DNA of 64,000 bases from CAWUIO01 sp963922455 (GCA_963922455.1 CAWUIO010000021.1:1-64000); one strand, 5' to 3'; shown: positions 1 through 9,085, numbered from the stretch's first letter. Translations and numbers: made by a program. Notes: generated from the letters alone by a model not told the origin.

Positions 1-22
1 CTTGTGCGCCTGCGCATACCCC

Positions 23-153
23 GTTAGGGATGGAGCGGCATGTTTGAGCTCGTGTGGGCCAAGCGGGGAAAGGCAGCGAGTAGCGAGAGCCCGACCCGCG
101 CCGGGCAGTTATTTCCCTAGAAAAAACCCATTAAAATTGCGCGGGTAAGCCCC
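23..153 (+). repeat. 130-bp structured intergenic repeat, copy 1 (type A)
   Basis: First of 14 copies of the family. In element orientation the shared parts are: GGCTKAGGGATRGARCGG; TGTTTGAGCTCG; a hairpin; CAGCGAGTAGYGA; AGCCCG; a variable GC-rich hairpin; and terminal MAGCCCC. In this copy the first bases are degenerate (the GGC is lost before TTAGGGATGG). The variable stem is ACCCGCGC paired with GCGCGGGT, 8 bp including a closing A-T pair. It lies about 190 bp upstream of the response regulator gene. No target duplication is visible. Confidence 0.9.
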
Positions 154-344
154 TCATCGCTTGTATATCAAGATATAAGAAGAGTCTTGGGCTAAAAACA
201 CGTATTAGTGAAGAAGATGTAAAAATAAATAGCCTGGTTTAGTTTGGTTTTTGAGCTAAATTTTGTTTAACTTAAAAGTCTAATTAAACAACATCTTTCT
301 TGACACAAACTAATCCTTACATTCAGCTTGAGACCCAAACATTC

Positions 345-749
345 ATGGGAATTAATACAATCTGCATTATTGAAGACAACCAGACTGACCAGTTTATCAT
401 TGAGTACCTCATCAAGCATAATAATCTGGCCCGGAACATCCTTACCTTCCCCAATGGAAAGGAGGCGCATCTGTATCTTTGGCAGCATCGTCAAAAAGCA
501 CACAAGCTGCCAGATGTTGTTTTATTAGATTTGAACATGCCCCTTATGGACGGCTGGGCTTTTATGGATGATTATTTAAAAATTAAAAATGACCTGGTTC
601 TCTTACCTCGCATTTATGTTGCATCCAGCTCCATAGCCAAAATGGATATCCGTAAAGCGGATAATTACCCCGATATTTTGGGATATCTGATCAAGCCCAT
701 TCTCAAGCCTCAATTGATGGAGATACTCTCCAACTTAAGTAATTCCTAA
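345..749 (+). CDS. Single-domain CheY-like response regulator
   Basis: This 134-residue protein is a lone receiver domain. The acidic pocket (IIEDN) is near residue 10, and the likely phosphoacceptor is Asp62 in LLDLNMP. A Ser-rich switch segment (ASSS) and a conserved Lys in the YLIKP motif follow. There is no output domain, so it probably relays phosphate to or from a partner kinase by protein contact in the cytoplasm. I chose the ATG at 345, because a TTG 45 bases upstream would add an unconserved leader before the first beta strand. No kinase gene is adjacent. Such stand-alone regulators are common in Bacteroidota, and the partner cannot be named from here. Confidence 0.88.
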   Translation: MGINTICIIEDNQTDQFIIEYLIKHNNLARNILTFPNGKEAHLYLWQHRQKAHKLPDVVLLDLNMPLMDGWAFMDDYLKIKNDLVLLPRIYVASSSIAKMDIRKADNYPDILGYLIKPILKPQLMEILSNLSNS

Positions 750-847
750 GTCAGTCGGTGTATGCCAAAGCACAGAGGTAAATGTTACCGGATTTGGGAC
801 AGGCGCACGATGTACAGCCCGTGAAAGAGACCATACAAAACCCTGCT

Positions 848-1174
848 CTACTCAATCGTCATGAGTAAAAAGATGAAAATACATTCCATAACCAGTATCC
901 CCACCGGAATGCCCAGCAGGGTGGCCAGAAAAAAACTAGACCAACTCCTCCCTGGCCTATAAAAACTTAGGTAGCATAGAGCCATACTGCACATAATAGC
1001 AAACGCGTACACCAAGGTCAGGATAAAAGACTCAGGATCTTGCCCAATATACGCTCCGCTAGAGGAAAAGCTAAAGTCGGGTGTATAAAGACAAAGGGCT
1101 ACCCCCAACCCGACGAGGGCGAGGGCCCATAGTATACGTTGACCAAAATAACCTTCTCCTTCAAAACTTTCCAT
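848..1174 (-). CDS. Small integral membrane protein, unknown function
   Basis: I do not recognise this 108-residue protein. After a short polar N-terminus it has about three hydrophobic segments: the LWALALVGLGVALCL region, the ILTLVYAFAIMCSMALCYLSF region and the C-terminal FFLATLLGIPVGILVMECIFIFLL region. It is therefore predicted to be an inner-membrane protein. The ATG at 1174 is preferred because a start 36 bases upstream would overlap the end of the upstream SnoaL-like gene. With this start the two genes are 4 bases apart and probably cotranscribed. Confidence 0.6.
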   Translation of the reverse strand: MESFEGEGYFGQRILWALALVGLGVALCLYTPDFSFSSSGAYIGQDPESFILTLVYAFAIMCSMALCYLSFYRPGRSWSSFFLATLLGIPVGILVMECIFIFLLMTIE

Positions 1175-1178
1175 AGGC

Positions 1179-1586
1179 CTAGACTTTGGATTTAGGCATT
1201 TGCATGCCAAATTTTTCTAACATAGCTGCCATGCCCTGCCATAAGGCATTGACGGCTTTTAAGGGACGTACCATTACGCGGAACTCCGTCACTTTTCCTT
1301 CCTCATTCCAACTGATAAGGTCTACTCCGTTGACTAAGGTTTCTCCAATCTTGGTTTCAAACTCTAAACAAGCTTGATTTTCTCCTATAATTTGTTTGGT
1401 ATAGGTAAATTCGGGTTGCCCCAAGACATGCATAGCTCCGGTAAGGTACATGGTCGTGATTTGTTTGCCTTCTTGGGGTGTGAAAACAACGGGGGAATAT
1501 AAAATTACATGTTCATCCAATAATTCATCGAGACGGGCGGGGTTACGGCTCTCAAGAATATCATGCCATAATTCGATAGTATTCAT
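1179..1586 (-). CDS. SnoaL-like / NTF2-fold protein
   Basis: This 135-residue protein looks like a member of the nuclear transport factor 2 superfamily: an N-terminal helix (MNTIELWHDILESRN), a 'LDELLDEHVILYSPVVF' segment, then alternating strands ending in FRVMVRPLKAVN. This fold usually forms a small cone-shaped barrel that binds or transforms small hydrophobic molecules, but no catalytic residues can be assigned. The start at 1586 is the ATG that begins the conserved first helix; an upstream alternative adds a leader rich in Arg, His and Cys. It lies directly upstream of a small membrane protein gene. Confidence 0.65.
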   Translation of the reverse strand: MNTIELWHDILESRNPARLDELLDEHVILYSPVVFTPQEGKQITTMYLTGAMHVLGQPEFTYTKQIIGENQACLEFETKIGETLVNGVDLISWNEEGKVTEFRVMVRPLKAVNALWQGMAAMLEKFGMQMPKSKV

Positions 1587-1651
1587 ATAAATGGTATTTG
1601 ATGTGTGTCTAAATATACAGCCTATATGCCTATAAGCGGTAGGGGTGATAA

Positions 1652-1661
1652 GCAAAATTTA
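1652..1661 (-). promoter_or_regulatory. Possible promoter -7 box of the SnoaL-like gene
   Basis: On the minus strand this reads TAAATTTTGC, close to the Bacteroidota TAnnTTTG box with one extra T. It sits about 65 bases upstream of the start at 1586. The -33 element is not clear. Related strings (TAAATTTTG or CAAATTTTGC) occur near positions 258, 18762 and 25390. Confidence 0.3.
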
Positions 1662-1791
1662 CCAAATCCCTGCACTAGTTTGGATAAAGACCTCCCTATT
1701 TAAAACGGGTTTCTACTAGATAAGGGCCTCGTGAAGTTCCGCCAAATCCTGATTTGTGTAGGTTTCTAGTAAGTATAAAATTCCAAACCGA

Positions 1792-2424
1792 TCACTTTTT
1801 AGCATACTTCTTCACCCCAGCTTCTACACGGATATCTAAGGTATTTACTTGGGGCACGATGGGACAAGAGTATGCATCATTGTAAGCACAATATGGATTG
1901 TATGCCCGGTTAAAATCAAGCCAAATTGTATCGCCATCTCCGAGTGCATGGTAGAGCCCAATATACCGGCCACCCCCATAAGTGTCAACTCCATTGCTTT
2001 GGTCTCGGAAAGGCAGAAAGAGGTAATCTTTGTAGGCGGGGACCCTTTCCAATTGTTTACTTTTGTATACCTGAAGCACAAACTTCTTCCCTTTTATCGC
2101 AAAGTGTAATTCTCCGTATTTTCGGTACAAGTCTACACGGGAACTGGTGGTAGGCATAGATTTGTATTTTTGCTTAGGATTAAGCACAAATTTAGCTTCT
2201 ACCCGGTAATCCATATCAATGGGAAAAAAGTCAAGTCCCTCAAAATTTTCTCGGTCTTCGGGTTTAAGCGGTGATTCTTCTGGGCTTTCATACTGTCTGT
2301 TGAGTTCGTCTTGATACGCCCGGGCCGAATCGGCCCAAGGGTTCATTTCTTGCGCAAGGGAAATAGAATACGCGAAGCATGAGATGCTGGCAAACACTAA
2401 GAAAGATTTAAAAAAGGTATTCAT
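1792..2424 (-). CDS. DUF1684 domain-containing secreted protein
   Basis: This 210-residue protein has an N-terminal signal peptide (about residues 1-24, ending SLAQ). It then has a DUF1684 domain recognised from the order YGGGRYI, the DFNRAYNPYCAYN segment and the Cys-containing YSCPIVP motif. These Asn, Tyr and Cys positions are the hallmark of the family, whose biochemical role is not established. The ATG at 2424 directly precedes the signal peptide. It is probably periplasmic or surface-associated. The gene stands alone, about 70 bases downstream of the end of the neighbouring WGWRLPG protein gene. Confidence 0.82.
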   Translation of the reverse strand: MNTFFKSFLVFASISCFAYSISLAQEMNPWADSARAYQDELNRQYESPEESPLKPEDRENFEGLDFFPIDMDYRVEAKFVLNPKQKYKSMPTTSSRVDLYRKYGELHFAIKGKKFVLQVYKSKQLERVPAYKDYLFLPFRDQSNGVDTYGGGRYIGLYHALGDGDTIWLDFNRAYNPYCAYNDAYSCPIVPQVNTLDIRVEAGVKKYAKK

Positions 2425-2494
2425 CGTTTAGGAGAATTGGTTCAATTAGACGCTTAAATCAGAAAAGTTTATGGAGTGGGTAAAGTTTTATCCC

Positions 2495-2836
2495 CTAGGT
2501 GCTCAATACTTGTATGGCTTCTACAGGGTCTTCCACCTCTACAAATAGCTTGGCAAATGCTTCATCTTGGAGCTCTATAATCAGCGTATTCTCGGCATTG
2601 CTCATATCCCAAAACTCCCAGGCTCCTTGATGGTAGTAGCTTCCTGCTTTGACCCAATACGGAATGTAGGTTCCCGGCAGTCGCCAGCCCCAGGTATTCC
2701 AAAGTTCCTTGCCTCCCCGACTTACTTTTTTAATATTCTTGCGCGCGATACGCAATTCGCCGCGTAAGGCCATCCATTTATGCCAGTCTAAGACTTCTAT
2801 CCTAATACTATCTTTTTCTTTGTGTATGGCTACCAT
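2495..2836 (-). CDS. Small conserved hypothetical protein (PH-like fold suspected)
   Basis: This 113-residue protein is Trp- and Gly-rich. It has alternating strands and a conserved-looking core (WGWRLPGTYIPYWVKAGSYY), then EFWDM, IIELQDEAFAKLFVEVEDP. The pattern resembles small bacterial proteins with a pleckstrin-homology-like barrel; that is inference from strand pattern, not a recognised signature. There is no signal peptide or membrane segment, so it is probably cytoplasmic. The ATG at 2836 is used; a GTG one codon upstream is equally possible. Repeat copy 2 begins 28 bases upstream of the start. Confidence 0.6.
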   Translation of the reverse strand: MVAIHKEKDSIRIEVLDWHKWMALRGELRIARKNIKKVSRGGKELWNTWGWRLPGTYIPYWVKAGSYYHQGAWEFWDMSNAENTLIIELQDEAFAKLFVEVEDPVEAIQVLST

Positions 2837-2863
2837 CACGGTTCATTTTAAATACGTCTAATT

Positions 2864-2991
2864 GGGGCTTGCCCGCGGGAGAATAATACGTGAACTAGGA
2901 AAAACCCTGCCAGGCGGGCCGGGCTATCGCTACTCGCTGGCCCCCACACAAACCAGCGGCGAGCTCAAACAGGCCGCTCTATCCCTAAGCC
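2864..2991 (-). repeat. 130-bp structured repeat, copy 2 (type A)
   Basis: Element orientation is minus. It has intact GGCTT and AAGCCCC ends. The central hairpin is CGCTGG/CCAGCG and the variable stem GCCCGC/GCGGGC. Its loop contains ATAATACGTGAA in the opposite orientation to the same 12-mer in copy 7. It lies between the start of the 113-residue protein gene and the end of the dehydrogenase remnant. Confidence 0.93.
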
Positions 2992-3136
2992 AAAGCCGTT
3001 CTTATGATTAGTTTTTGTATTGCCCGAGGATCTATGGGGTTTTAAAAAAAACAATATTCCTTAATTTCGCAAGTGTGAATATACAAAAAACCGACTTTAT
3101 GGGTCTATAAAGCCAGTAGTATAGGAAGTTATTTTT

Positions 3137-3586
3137 TTAGACGAAGGTGTACCCTAGGTTTTTAAGCGGCATCGTACGCACGCGCTCTCCAGAAACGGCA
3201 AAAATTGCGTTGGCCAGGGCAGCTAATACCGGAGGAACTGCCGGCTCCCCTACCCCACCGGGTTCTTCCTGATTTTGCATAATGTGCACTTCTACTTGAG
3301 GGCTATGGGCCATCTTGGGCATCATATAGTTGGGGAAGTTAGACTGGACTATCTTGCCCTCTTTTAGCGTAATTTCCCCATAAAAAGCGGCCGCTAAACC
3401 AATAATAATACTCCCCTGCATTTGGTTGACAATATTATCGGGCTGTACAGTCTTCCCACAATCAATCACACAATAGACTTTATCGACCCGTAATTCTTTG
3501 TCCTGGTTTAGGCTAATCTCAAAGACCTGGCCCACGGTGGAGCCAAAGAAAGTATGCAAGGCTACGCCCCCCCCCTCATAGAAGAG
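3137..3586 (-). pseudogene. C-terminal remnant of a molybdopterin-binding xanthine/aldehyde dehydrogenase large subunit
   Basis: About 140-150 codons match the C-terminal end of xanthine dehydrogenase-family molybdopterin subunits: FFGSTVGQVFEIS, VIDCGKTVQPDNIVNQMQG, IIIGLAAAFYGEI and the hallmark EEPGGVGEPAVPP motif with a conserved Glu. Full-length proteins are around 700 residues, so roughly four fifths is missing. Upstream the frame runs through nine G residues (minus strand) and hits a stop near 3587, and no homologous sequence continues in other frames before repeat copy 3. The piece lies between two inverted copies of the 130-bp repeat. No electron-transfer (2Fe-2S) subunit gene is nearby. 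It is almost certainly non-functional. Confidence 0.8.
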
Positions 3587-3694
3587 GGGCCCTTAGCGCT
3601 TGAATGCCTAGAATTAATGGGTAGGACAAGCTCTTCCAAGGTTGAAGGTTTAGCGCTTTACTTGGATTGAGAAGCGGTTTGATGTTATGTTCAT

Positions 3695-3824
3695 GGCTTA
3701 GGGATGGAGCGGCATGTTTGAGCTCGTGTTGGGCTGCGGGGAAAGGCAGCGAGTAGCGAGAGCCCGAACCGCGTTAAGCCATATGTGCTTGGGGAGTACT
3801 CATGTACAAGCGCGGGGAAGCCCC
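3695..3824 (+). repeat. 130-bp structured repeat, copy 3 (type A)
   Basis: GGCTT/AAGCC ends are intact. The variable stem is short (CCGCG/CGCGG) because the 5' arm reads AACCGCG; this is the weakest stem of the family. It lies upstream of the dehydrogenase remnant and downstream of the sensor gene terminator, in opposite orientation to copy 2. Confidence 0.92.
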
Positions 3825-3839
3825 AGCAAAAGTTTCGTG

Positions 3840-3872
3840 TAAAAAAAAATACCCCAGCCCGAAGGCCGAGGT
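3840..3872 (-). terminator. Intrinsic terminator of the GAF sensor gene
   Basis: On the minus strand ACCTCGGCC and GGCTGGGGT pair (two G-T wobbles) around a UUCG tetraloop, followed by TA and nine T residues. It begins about 24 bases after the sensor gene stop codon. Confidence 0.85.
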
Positions 3873-3896
3873 AAACATAAGGCTGGTTTGATTACT

Positions 3897-5522
3897 TTAA
3901 TTCTGGATAATTGTATCCTTCATACCCTTGTCAAGAGGCTTCTCTGTTTTTTCTTGTTTGAATTTTTCAATCACCTTTACATATTCCATCTCCTTACGGC
4001 GCATCAGTTCTTGGGTAGTCTGTAATTCTTCCATATTTTGACGCATCTCTTCTTCGCTGCTTTGCAGCTTTTCGGTCATTTCCTGGGCTTCTTGGTAAAG
4101 TCTTTGCGTTTCTTCATTTTGAAAACGGTTGCTTAGGGTCCCGGCAAACATTTGGCCTACCCGCTCCAAGAAGTCAATCTTAAAATCATCTATCTGGGCA
4201 ACCGAGGAAATTTCTAAGACCCCCAGACACGTAGTATGGCTTTTGAGGGGTACTAAGACCAGGGTGTCCGGTTTAATTTCGTGCAATCCACAGGCAATTT
4301 GGGCGTAATGGATGGGTAACTCCGTGAGGCGTTTGGATATACCTTCCAAAAATATCTCGCCTACCAAACCTTCACCGGGCAGTACTTTCATTTGAATAAA
4401 TTTATTCCGGTCATAGGCATAAGATGCCAGTAGTTCTAAATAATCTCCTTCTTTTGGGTCATTCCTCAAGATAAATACTCCCCCAATATTAGCGTTTAGA
4501 TACTCAATTAAGTTAGTTAAGAATATCTTGGCCGTTTCTTCTAGGCTGGAATTTTCCGATTGGAGCAAGGTGCTAAACTTAGCATATCCCTCATTCATCC
4601 AATTACGGTTTTTATCTTCTAAATGGGCTATTTGCAAATTATTCTGGGTTTCGGTCAGGGCTTTTAAGAAGGAGTCAGATTGGAAGAATTCTTCAGGGAT
4701 TTGAGGTTTGTATTGAAAGTTCCCCCTGCCCATTTCTTTAACTAAATGGGCAGATTCTTGGAATTTGAAAAATAAATTGTTTAAGGCTTCGGCTAGGGTG
4801 CCAAACTCATTGCGGCCTAAACTTGATATTTTTTGCTCATAATTACCTATAGATACCTTATGCGTGGCTTGTACAATCTCTTGAATGGGGTTGAGGAAAT
4901 AGCGTTCCATCCATTTATAAGACACATAGAGCATAATTAAGACGCTTATGCATAGCCACAAATAGAGCCATTTCATTTGGGCTTGTCCTTGGCGCACATA
5001 GGCTTGAACCAACTCGTTATTGAGTTGTAGTAGGGTATTACTATTTTCTTTTAAGAAGCGGTAAGCCTTAACAACTTCGGGATTAAGCGACTTTTTCTGG
5101 GATGATGCTTGGTATAGGGGCAAGTCTAGTATCTTTTGGGCATTGTCCCGAAACAAGTGCCACGTGCTTTCTATCTGAATAATCCGGCTCGCCGGCTCAC
5201 CCGAGGGGGCATCTAAAAACTTCGCTTTAATCCCCGGAGCCTTTCCCCCCTCCTTGAGTCTTTTTAAGGACATATCGTGCAACTTGAGCGCATCTTCAAA
5301 GCGGGTTTTGGCCTCAGGTTTATTTTCCTCCAGGTAAATTCCGGCGTAGAGTACCATACGCTGGGAAAGCATACGATTTCTCCCGGCCACATCAATGGCA
5401 ACCCCTTGATTTTGGAAGGATGAAAAGAGAAAGATGGTAACTCCGGTATTAACCCCCACCAAAAGTATGATAAACCCTAAAATTAAAGGTTTAAGAGAAA
5501 TCTGCTTTATATAGTCTTTCAT
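3897..5522 (-). CDS. Membrane sensor: PilJ-type N-terminal domain, HAMP, GAF, coiled coil
   Basis: This 541-residue protein begins with a transmembrane segment (about 13-35). It continues into a periplasmic PilJ-type sensor region carrying the hallmark DVAGRNRMLSQRM, as in nitrate- or pilus-signal chemoreceptors. A second membrane segment lies near 182-203, followed by a HAMP-like linker, a GAF domain (about 310-460) and a C-terminal coiled coil rich in Glu and Gln that ends without any kinase, cyclase, phosphatase or methyl-accepting tip. The signal is therefore probably passed to another protein through the coiled coil. The ATG at 5522 precedes the first membrane segment. The gene is monocistronic, with its own terminator at 3840-3872. 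Confidence 0.82.
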   Translation of the reverse strand: MKDYIKQISLKPLILGFIILLVGVNTGVTIFLFSSFQNQGVAIDVAGRNRMLSQRMVLYAGIYLEENKPEAKTRFEDALKLHDMSLKRLKEGGKAPGIKAKFLDAPSGEPASRIIQIESTWHLFRDNAQKILDLPLYQASSQKKSLNPEVVKAYRFLKENSNTLLQLNNELVQAYVRQGQAQMKWLYLWLCISVLIMLYVSYKWMERYFLNPIQEIVQATHKVSIGNYEQKISSLGRNEFGTLAEALNNLFFKFQESAHLVKEMGRGNFQYKPQIPEEFFQSDSFLKALTETQNNLQIAHLEDKNRNWMNEGYAKFSTLLQSENSSLEETAKIFLTNLIEYLNANIGGVFILRNDPKEGDYLELLASYAYDRNKFIQMKVLPGEGLVGEIFLEGISKRLTELPIHYAQIACGLHEIKPDTLVLVPLKSHTTCLGVLEISSVAQIDDFKIDFLERVGQMFAGTLSNRFQNEETQRLYQEAQEMTEKLQSSEEEMRQNMEELQTTQELMRRKEMEYVKVIEKFKQEKTEKPLDKGMKDTIIQN

Positions 5523-5858
5523 ATTGCTTAGGTCTACATCTTGTTATATTAAATGTATACGCCCAAGCGGCCCAGCTTAGGTTTACTTAATTTTGTTGCA
5601 TACTTAGGGGGTAAGAAAAAGTTATGAATAAGGGTAACAAAGCTCAAATTATTTATCTACATAAATGACAAAATGCGAAATATGTAGACAAACTACTGGT
5701 TTTACCCATTAAGCTATCTTATTTTTGAACAAAGTCTCAAAAGTAATTTAGATTCTAAAAAATAGAACCAAACCCAAAAACAAGTATTATCCATCCTAGT
5801 GTTACGTATATCCAATAAATACTGATAAAATCACATCATGATTGGCCAACAAACTAAA

Positions 5859-5884
5859 AAAGCGCAGGCCTAAGCCTACGCTTT
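5859..5884 (-). terminator. Intrinsic terminator of the BNR propeller gene
   Basis: On the minus strand AAAGCGTAGGC and GCCTGCGCTTT pair with one internal mismatch around a 4-base loop, followed by further T residues. It starts about 20 bases after the stop codon of the gene ending at 5906. The rest of the ~380-base gap 5523-5905 is AT-rich and shows no further gene; it should hold the sensor gene promoter. Confidence 0.75.
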
Positions 5885-5905
5885 CCATTTATCCATTTAA
5901 AAAGC

Positions 5906-8900
5906 CTATTTGCTTCCCATATCCTGGGGTACAATCACGTGAGGTATTTTGTATTGCTCAAACATTTTCTCTAGCTGGTTCATCTCCTTACTTAGTAAAC
6001 TGCGTAAAGATTGACGTTGCGTACTCCAAATATCCGTTAATTCTTTAAGCCTTAGCTCTTGTCCGTAAGTAATCCGGGGGTCATGTGCATCCATCACATC
6101 TCGCAGAAAAAGGAATTCCGCATTGAGTTGATTAGGAAAGTTGATTACATCTTGAAATGTTTTCTGTTTGGGTTGGATGAGTTCGGCTTCCCAGCTCTTG
6201 ACCTTTTTCATAAGCGACTTTGCCGTATCTAGGAGAGGTTTGACATCTTCTCTATCTTCCAGGAGCTCTTGCCATAACTTAATTTGCTTTTGGGCTTTGC
6301 GCATGTGGTTGATGGATTCATGCATTTCTTCGATGGATTGCTCTATCTTTTTCAGGGCTGTCTGTTGCTTACTAAAATCGGCTGGGCTGGCCGATAGACG
6401 GGGGTCTGCCAGGACTTGAAAGCTAACCGAAGAAGTGCGGTTTCCCTGCTTTAGGCGGGCCCGGTACGTACCTGGTGCCACCTGGTGCCCTCGATAGTCG
6501 CCAAAAACAAACACTTGAGGGATGGAAGGGATTTGTTCGCGTCTAAGGTCCCACACAAACCTATTTAGGCCTTTTTTAGTGGGAAGTAAGCGTTTAGGAG
6601 GAGGGCCTCCCGGATAAGGCTTAGCCTTTTTGTCTTTTTTACTTGAGTAGGTCCGGATAACTTGATTTTGCCCATCCAATATTTCCAGGGTCATTGTTTT
6701 ACTGGTATCCAACTTTTCTAACAAATGATAATAAATCAAAACGCCATTTGGGGGGTTGGCTCCTACTCCGGGAGGTAGTTTGCCATTGGGCCCTAGTTCT
6801 TCAGGGCCAAAGCCGGGCATTTTATGGGTATCCCGTGGGGTATAAACATACAGACTGTCCCGGGCAATCTCCTTTCTATACTCTTGAAATGGGCTCAGAT
6901 CGTCCAAAATCCAAAAGGAACGGCCCGCGGTGGCGGCTACTAAATCATTTCGTCGTATGGTTAGGTCATTGATGGGAACTACAGGCAAGTTAAGCTGCAT
7001 ATACTGCCAGTCGGAACCATCGTTGAAGGAGATATACAATCCGGTTTCTGTGCCTGCATACAGTAGCTCTTTCCGTTTAGGGTCTTCGCGTACTACCCGG
7101 GCAAAGGCATCTGCTTCAATACCTTGAACTATTTTTTTCCAGGATTGGCCGTAGTTGGAAGTAACATAGATCAAAGGTGAAAAGTCATTAAACTTATACT
7201 TGGTGGCTACCACATAGGCCTTACCGGCTTTATGACGAGAAACTTCAATGGAATTGATCATACATTCGCCCAGGCCCGGTGGGGTGATATTCTTCCAGGT
7301 TTTCCCTTCATCCTGGGTGAGGTGGATTAGCCCATCGTCACTACCCACCCATAGCTCCCCGGCAATTTTAGGAGATTCTGCTACATACATGATGGTATTG
7401 TATACTTCTCCACCCGCTGCTTCATTGGTGAAAGGGGCCCCACCGACTCCTTGCTTTTCTTCTTCATCCCGGGTGAGGTCATCACTAATTACTTCCCAAT
7501 TTTGACCTAGATCTGTGGTTTTAAAGAGGACATTGCCCGCGTGGTAAAAGGTCTTGGGCTCATGCTGGGAAGCAAGAATCGGGGCGTTCCAATTGTAGCG
7601 GTATTTCACTTCTTTGGGGGTAGAGCCTAGGCCCAAAAAGGGATAAGCCATAATATTTTGCTGTTCTCCTGTCTTATGGTCATAGACCGAAATCAGCCCC
7701 TGGTAGCAACCTCCCAGAACATAACGAGGGTCATCCGGATTAAAGGCTAAATAAGCGCTCTCACAACCGGCCACGGCATACCAATCTTTCCAATCAAGGC
7801 CCCGGTCACCGCTTCGGCTGGCGATGGCCACAGATGAATTATCTTGTTGCCCTCCGTACACGTAGTAGGGAAACCGGTTATCGGTGATAACGCGGTAAAA
7901 TTGAGAAGTCGGTTGTTTGTCTTGGGCCGACCAGGTTTTCCCGCCATTTAATGAGATATTTCCCCCGCCATCGTTGGCATTGATCATCCATAGGTTATTG
8001 GTGGGGTTAATCCAAAGGTCGTGGTTATCCCCGTGAGGCGTGGGCATTACTTTAAAGCTTGCCCCGCCGTCGGTAGAGCGGAGAGCGGGAGCATTGAGTA
8101 CATAAACCGTTTCCGGGTCTTGGGGGTCGGCAAATACCTCCATATAATACCAAGACCGGGCTTGGGTTACCCGGTTGCTGTTGACTTGCTTCCATTTTTT
8201 ACCCGCATCATCTGAGCGGTATACCCCGCCTTTTTTAGCCTCGATAATGGCAAATACCCGGTTGGGGTTAGCTCTAGACACGGAAACCCCTACTTTACCC
8301 ATTTCGGCGGGTAGCCCTTCTTTCAGTTTTTTCCAGCTAAGCCCTTCATCGGTAGATTTATAAATTCCGCTGCCTTCTCCCCCACTTTTTACTTGCCATG
8401 GGTAGCGAATATGCTCCCAAGTCGCGGCATACAAGATGCGGGGGTTGGTCATATCCATGCTCAGATCACTGGCTCCGGTAAGGGAATTGATGTACAATAC
8501 TTTGTCCCAAGATTTGCCCCCATCGGTCGATTTGTAGATTCCACGGTCTTCACTTTCCCCGTGGGCCGCCCCTTGGGCGGCCACGAATACCACATCCGGG
8601 TTTTTAGGGTGGATGCGTATCCGGGAAATATGCCGGGTATTGACGAGCCCGACATGGGTCCAGGTCTTTCCGGCATCCGTAGATTTATAAACCCCATCAC
8701 CGGCCGAGGTCATAACGCCCCGGATGGCATGTTCTCCCATCCCTGCATAAATGACATTCGGGTCAGATTCGGAAACCGAAATGGCCCCCACAGAGCCTGT
8801 CTTGAAAAACCCGTCCGAAATATTTTTCCAGGTTATGCCGGCATCGGTTGTTTTCCAAACGCCACCACCCGTTGAGCCCATGTAATAGGTAAAAGGTTCT

Positions 8901-9085
8901 TGTACCACGCCGGCCACTGCGACGGAGCGCCCCCCCCGGAATGGACCGATATTACGCCAACGCATGGCTTGAAAAGTTTCTTTGGGGATTGCATTGGAGG
9001 GAGCAGGTACTTTCTGTGCCTGCAGATCACCTATCACAATGATCAGGAAGCAGCCTAAAAGCTTGGAGAGTAAGTGTGTCTTCAT
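5906..9085 (-). CDS. Secreted sortilin/VPS10-like protein with BNR propeller repeats
   Basis: This 1059-residue protein starts with a signal peptide (about 1-23). A long region with about eleven Asp-box (BNR) motifs of the form S-x-D-x-G-x-x-W follows, for example KTTDAGITW, KSTDGGKSW, KSTDEGLSW and TQDEGKTW, between roughly residues 70 and 700. This is the layout of bacterial sortilin-like or 'glycosyl hydrolase' propeller proteins; the hydrolase label is a family name and no catalytic residues can be pointed out. The C-terminal ~300 residues carry a strand-rich segment ending in an ARLKQGNRTSS-type domain and a helical tail. There is no T9SS sorting domain. It is likely periplasmic or outer-membrane associated, possibly binding peptides or glycans. 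Confidence 0.85.
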   Translation of the reverse strand: MKTHLLSKLLGCFLIIVIGDLQAQKVPAPSNAIPKETFQAMRWRNIGPFRGGRSVAVAGVVQEPFTYYMGSTGGGVWKTTDAGITWKNISDGFFKTGSVGAISVSESDPNVIYAGMGEHAIRGVMTSAGDGVYKSTDAGKTWTHVGLVNTRHISRIRIHPKNPDVVFVAAQGAAHGESEDRGIYKSTDGGKSWDKVLYINSLTGASDLSMDMTNPRILYAATWEHIRYPWQVKSGGEGSGIYKSTDEGLSWKKLKEGLPAEMGKVGVSVSRANPNRVFAIIEAKKGGVYRSDDAGKKWKQVNSNRVTQARSWYYMEVFADPQDPETVYVLNAPALRSTDGGASFKVMPTPHGDNHDLWINPTNNLWMINANDGGGNISLNGGKTWSAQDKQPTSQFYRVITDNRFPYYVYGGQQDNSSVAIASRSGDRGLDWKDWYAVAGCESAYLAFNPDDPRYVLGGCYQGLISVYDHKTGEQQNIMAYPFLGLGSTPKEVKYRYNWNAPILASQHEPKTFYHAGNVLFKTTDLGQNWEVISDDLTRDEEEKQGVGGAPFTNEAAGGEVYNTIMYVAESPKIAGELWVGSDDGLIHLTQDEGKTWKNITPPGLGECMINSIEVSRHKAGKAYVVATKYKFNDFSPLIYVTSNYGQSWKKIVQGIEADAFARVVREDPKRKELLYAGTETGLYISFNDGSDWQYMQLNLPVVPINDLTIRRNDLVAATAGRSFWILDDLSPFQEYRKEIARDSLYVYTPRDTHKMPGFGPEELGPNGKLPPGVGANPPNGVLIYYHLLEKLDTSKTMTLEILDGQNQVIRTYSSKKDKKAKPYPGGPPPKRLLPTKKGLNRFVWDLRREQIPSIPQVFVFGDYRGHQVAPGTYRARLKQGNRTSSVSFQVLADPRLSASPADFSKQQTALKKIEQSIEEMHESINHMRKAQKQIKLWQELLEDREDVKPLLDTAKSLMKKVKSWEAELIQPKQKTFQDVINFPNQLNAEFLFLRDVMDAHDPRITYGQELRLKELTDIWSTQRQSLRSLLSKEMNQLEKMFEQYKIPHVIVPQDMGSK

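Noticed and set aside
3061..3080. A TTAATTTCGC promoter-like box on the plus strand
   Set aside because: No plus-strand gene follows it; it may be a relic, so it was not listed as a promoter.
3137..3586. The dehydrogenase tail as a functional small protein
   Set aside because: It starts in the middle of a known domain, has no usable upstream start or cofactor domains, and a stop and a nine-base homopolymer lie just before it.
8393..8875. A 160-codon plus-strand frame
   Set aside because: It lies antisense within the BNR propeller gene, with no signal peptide, motif or domain of its own.
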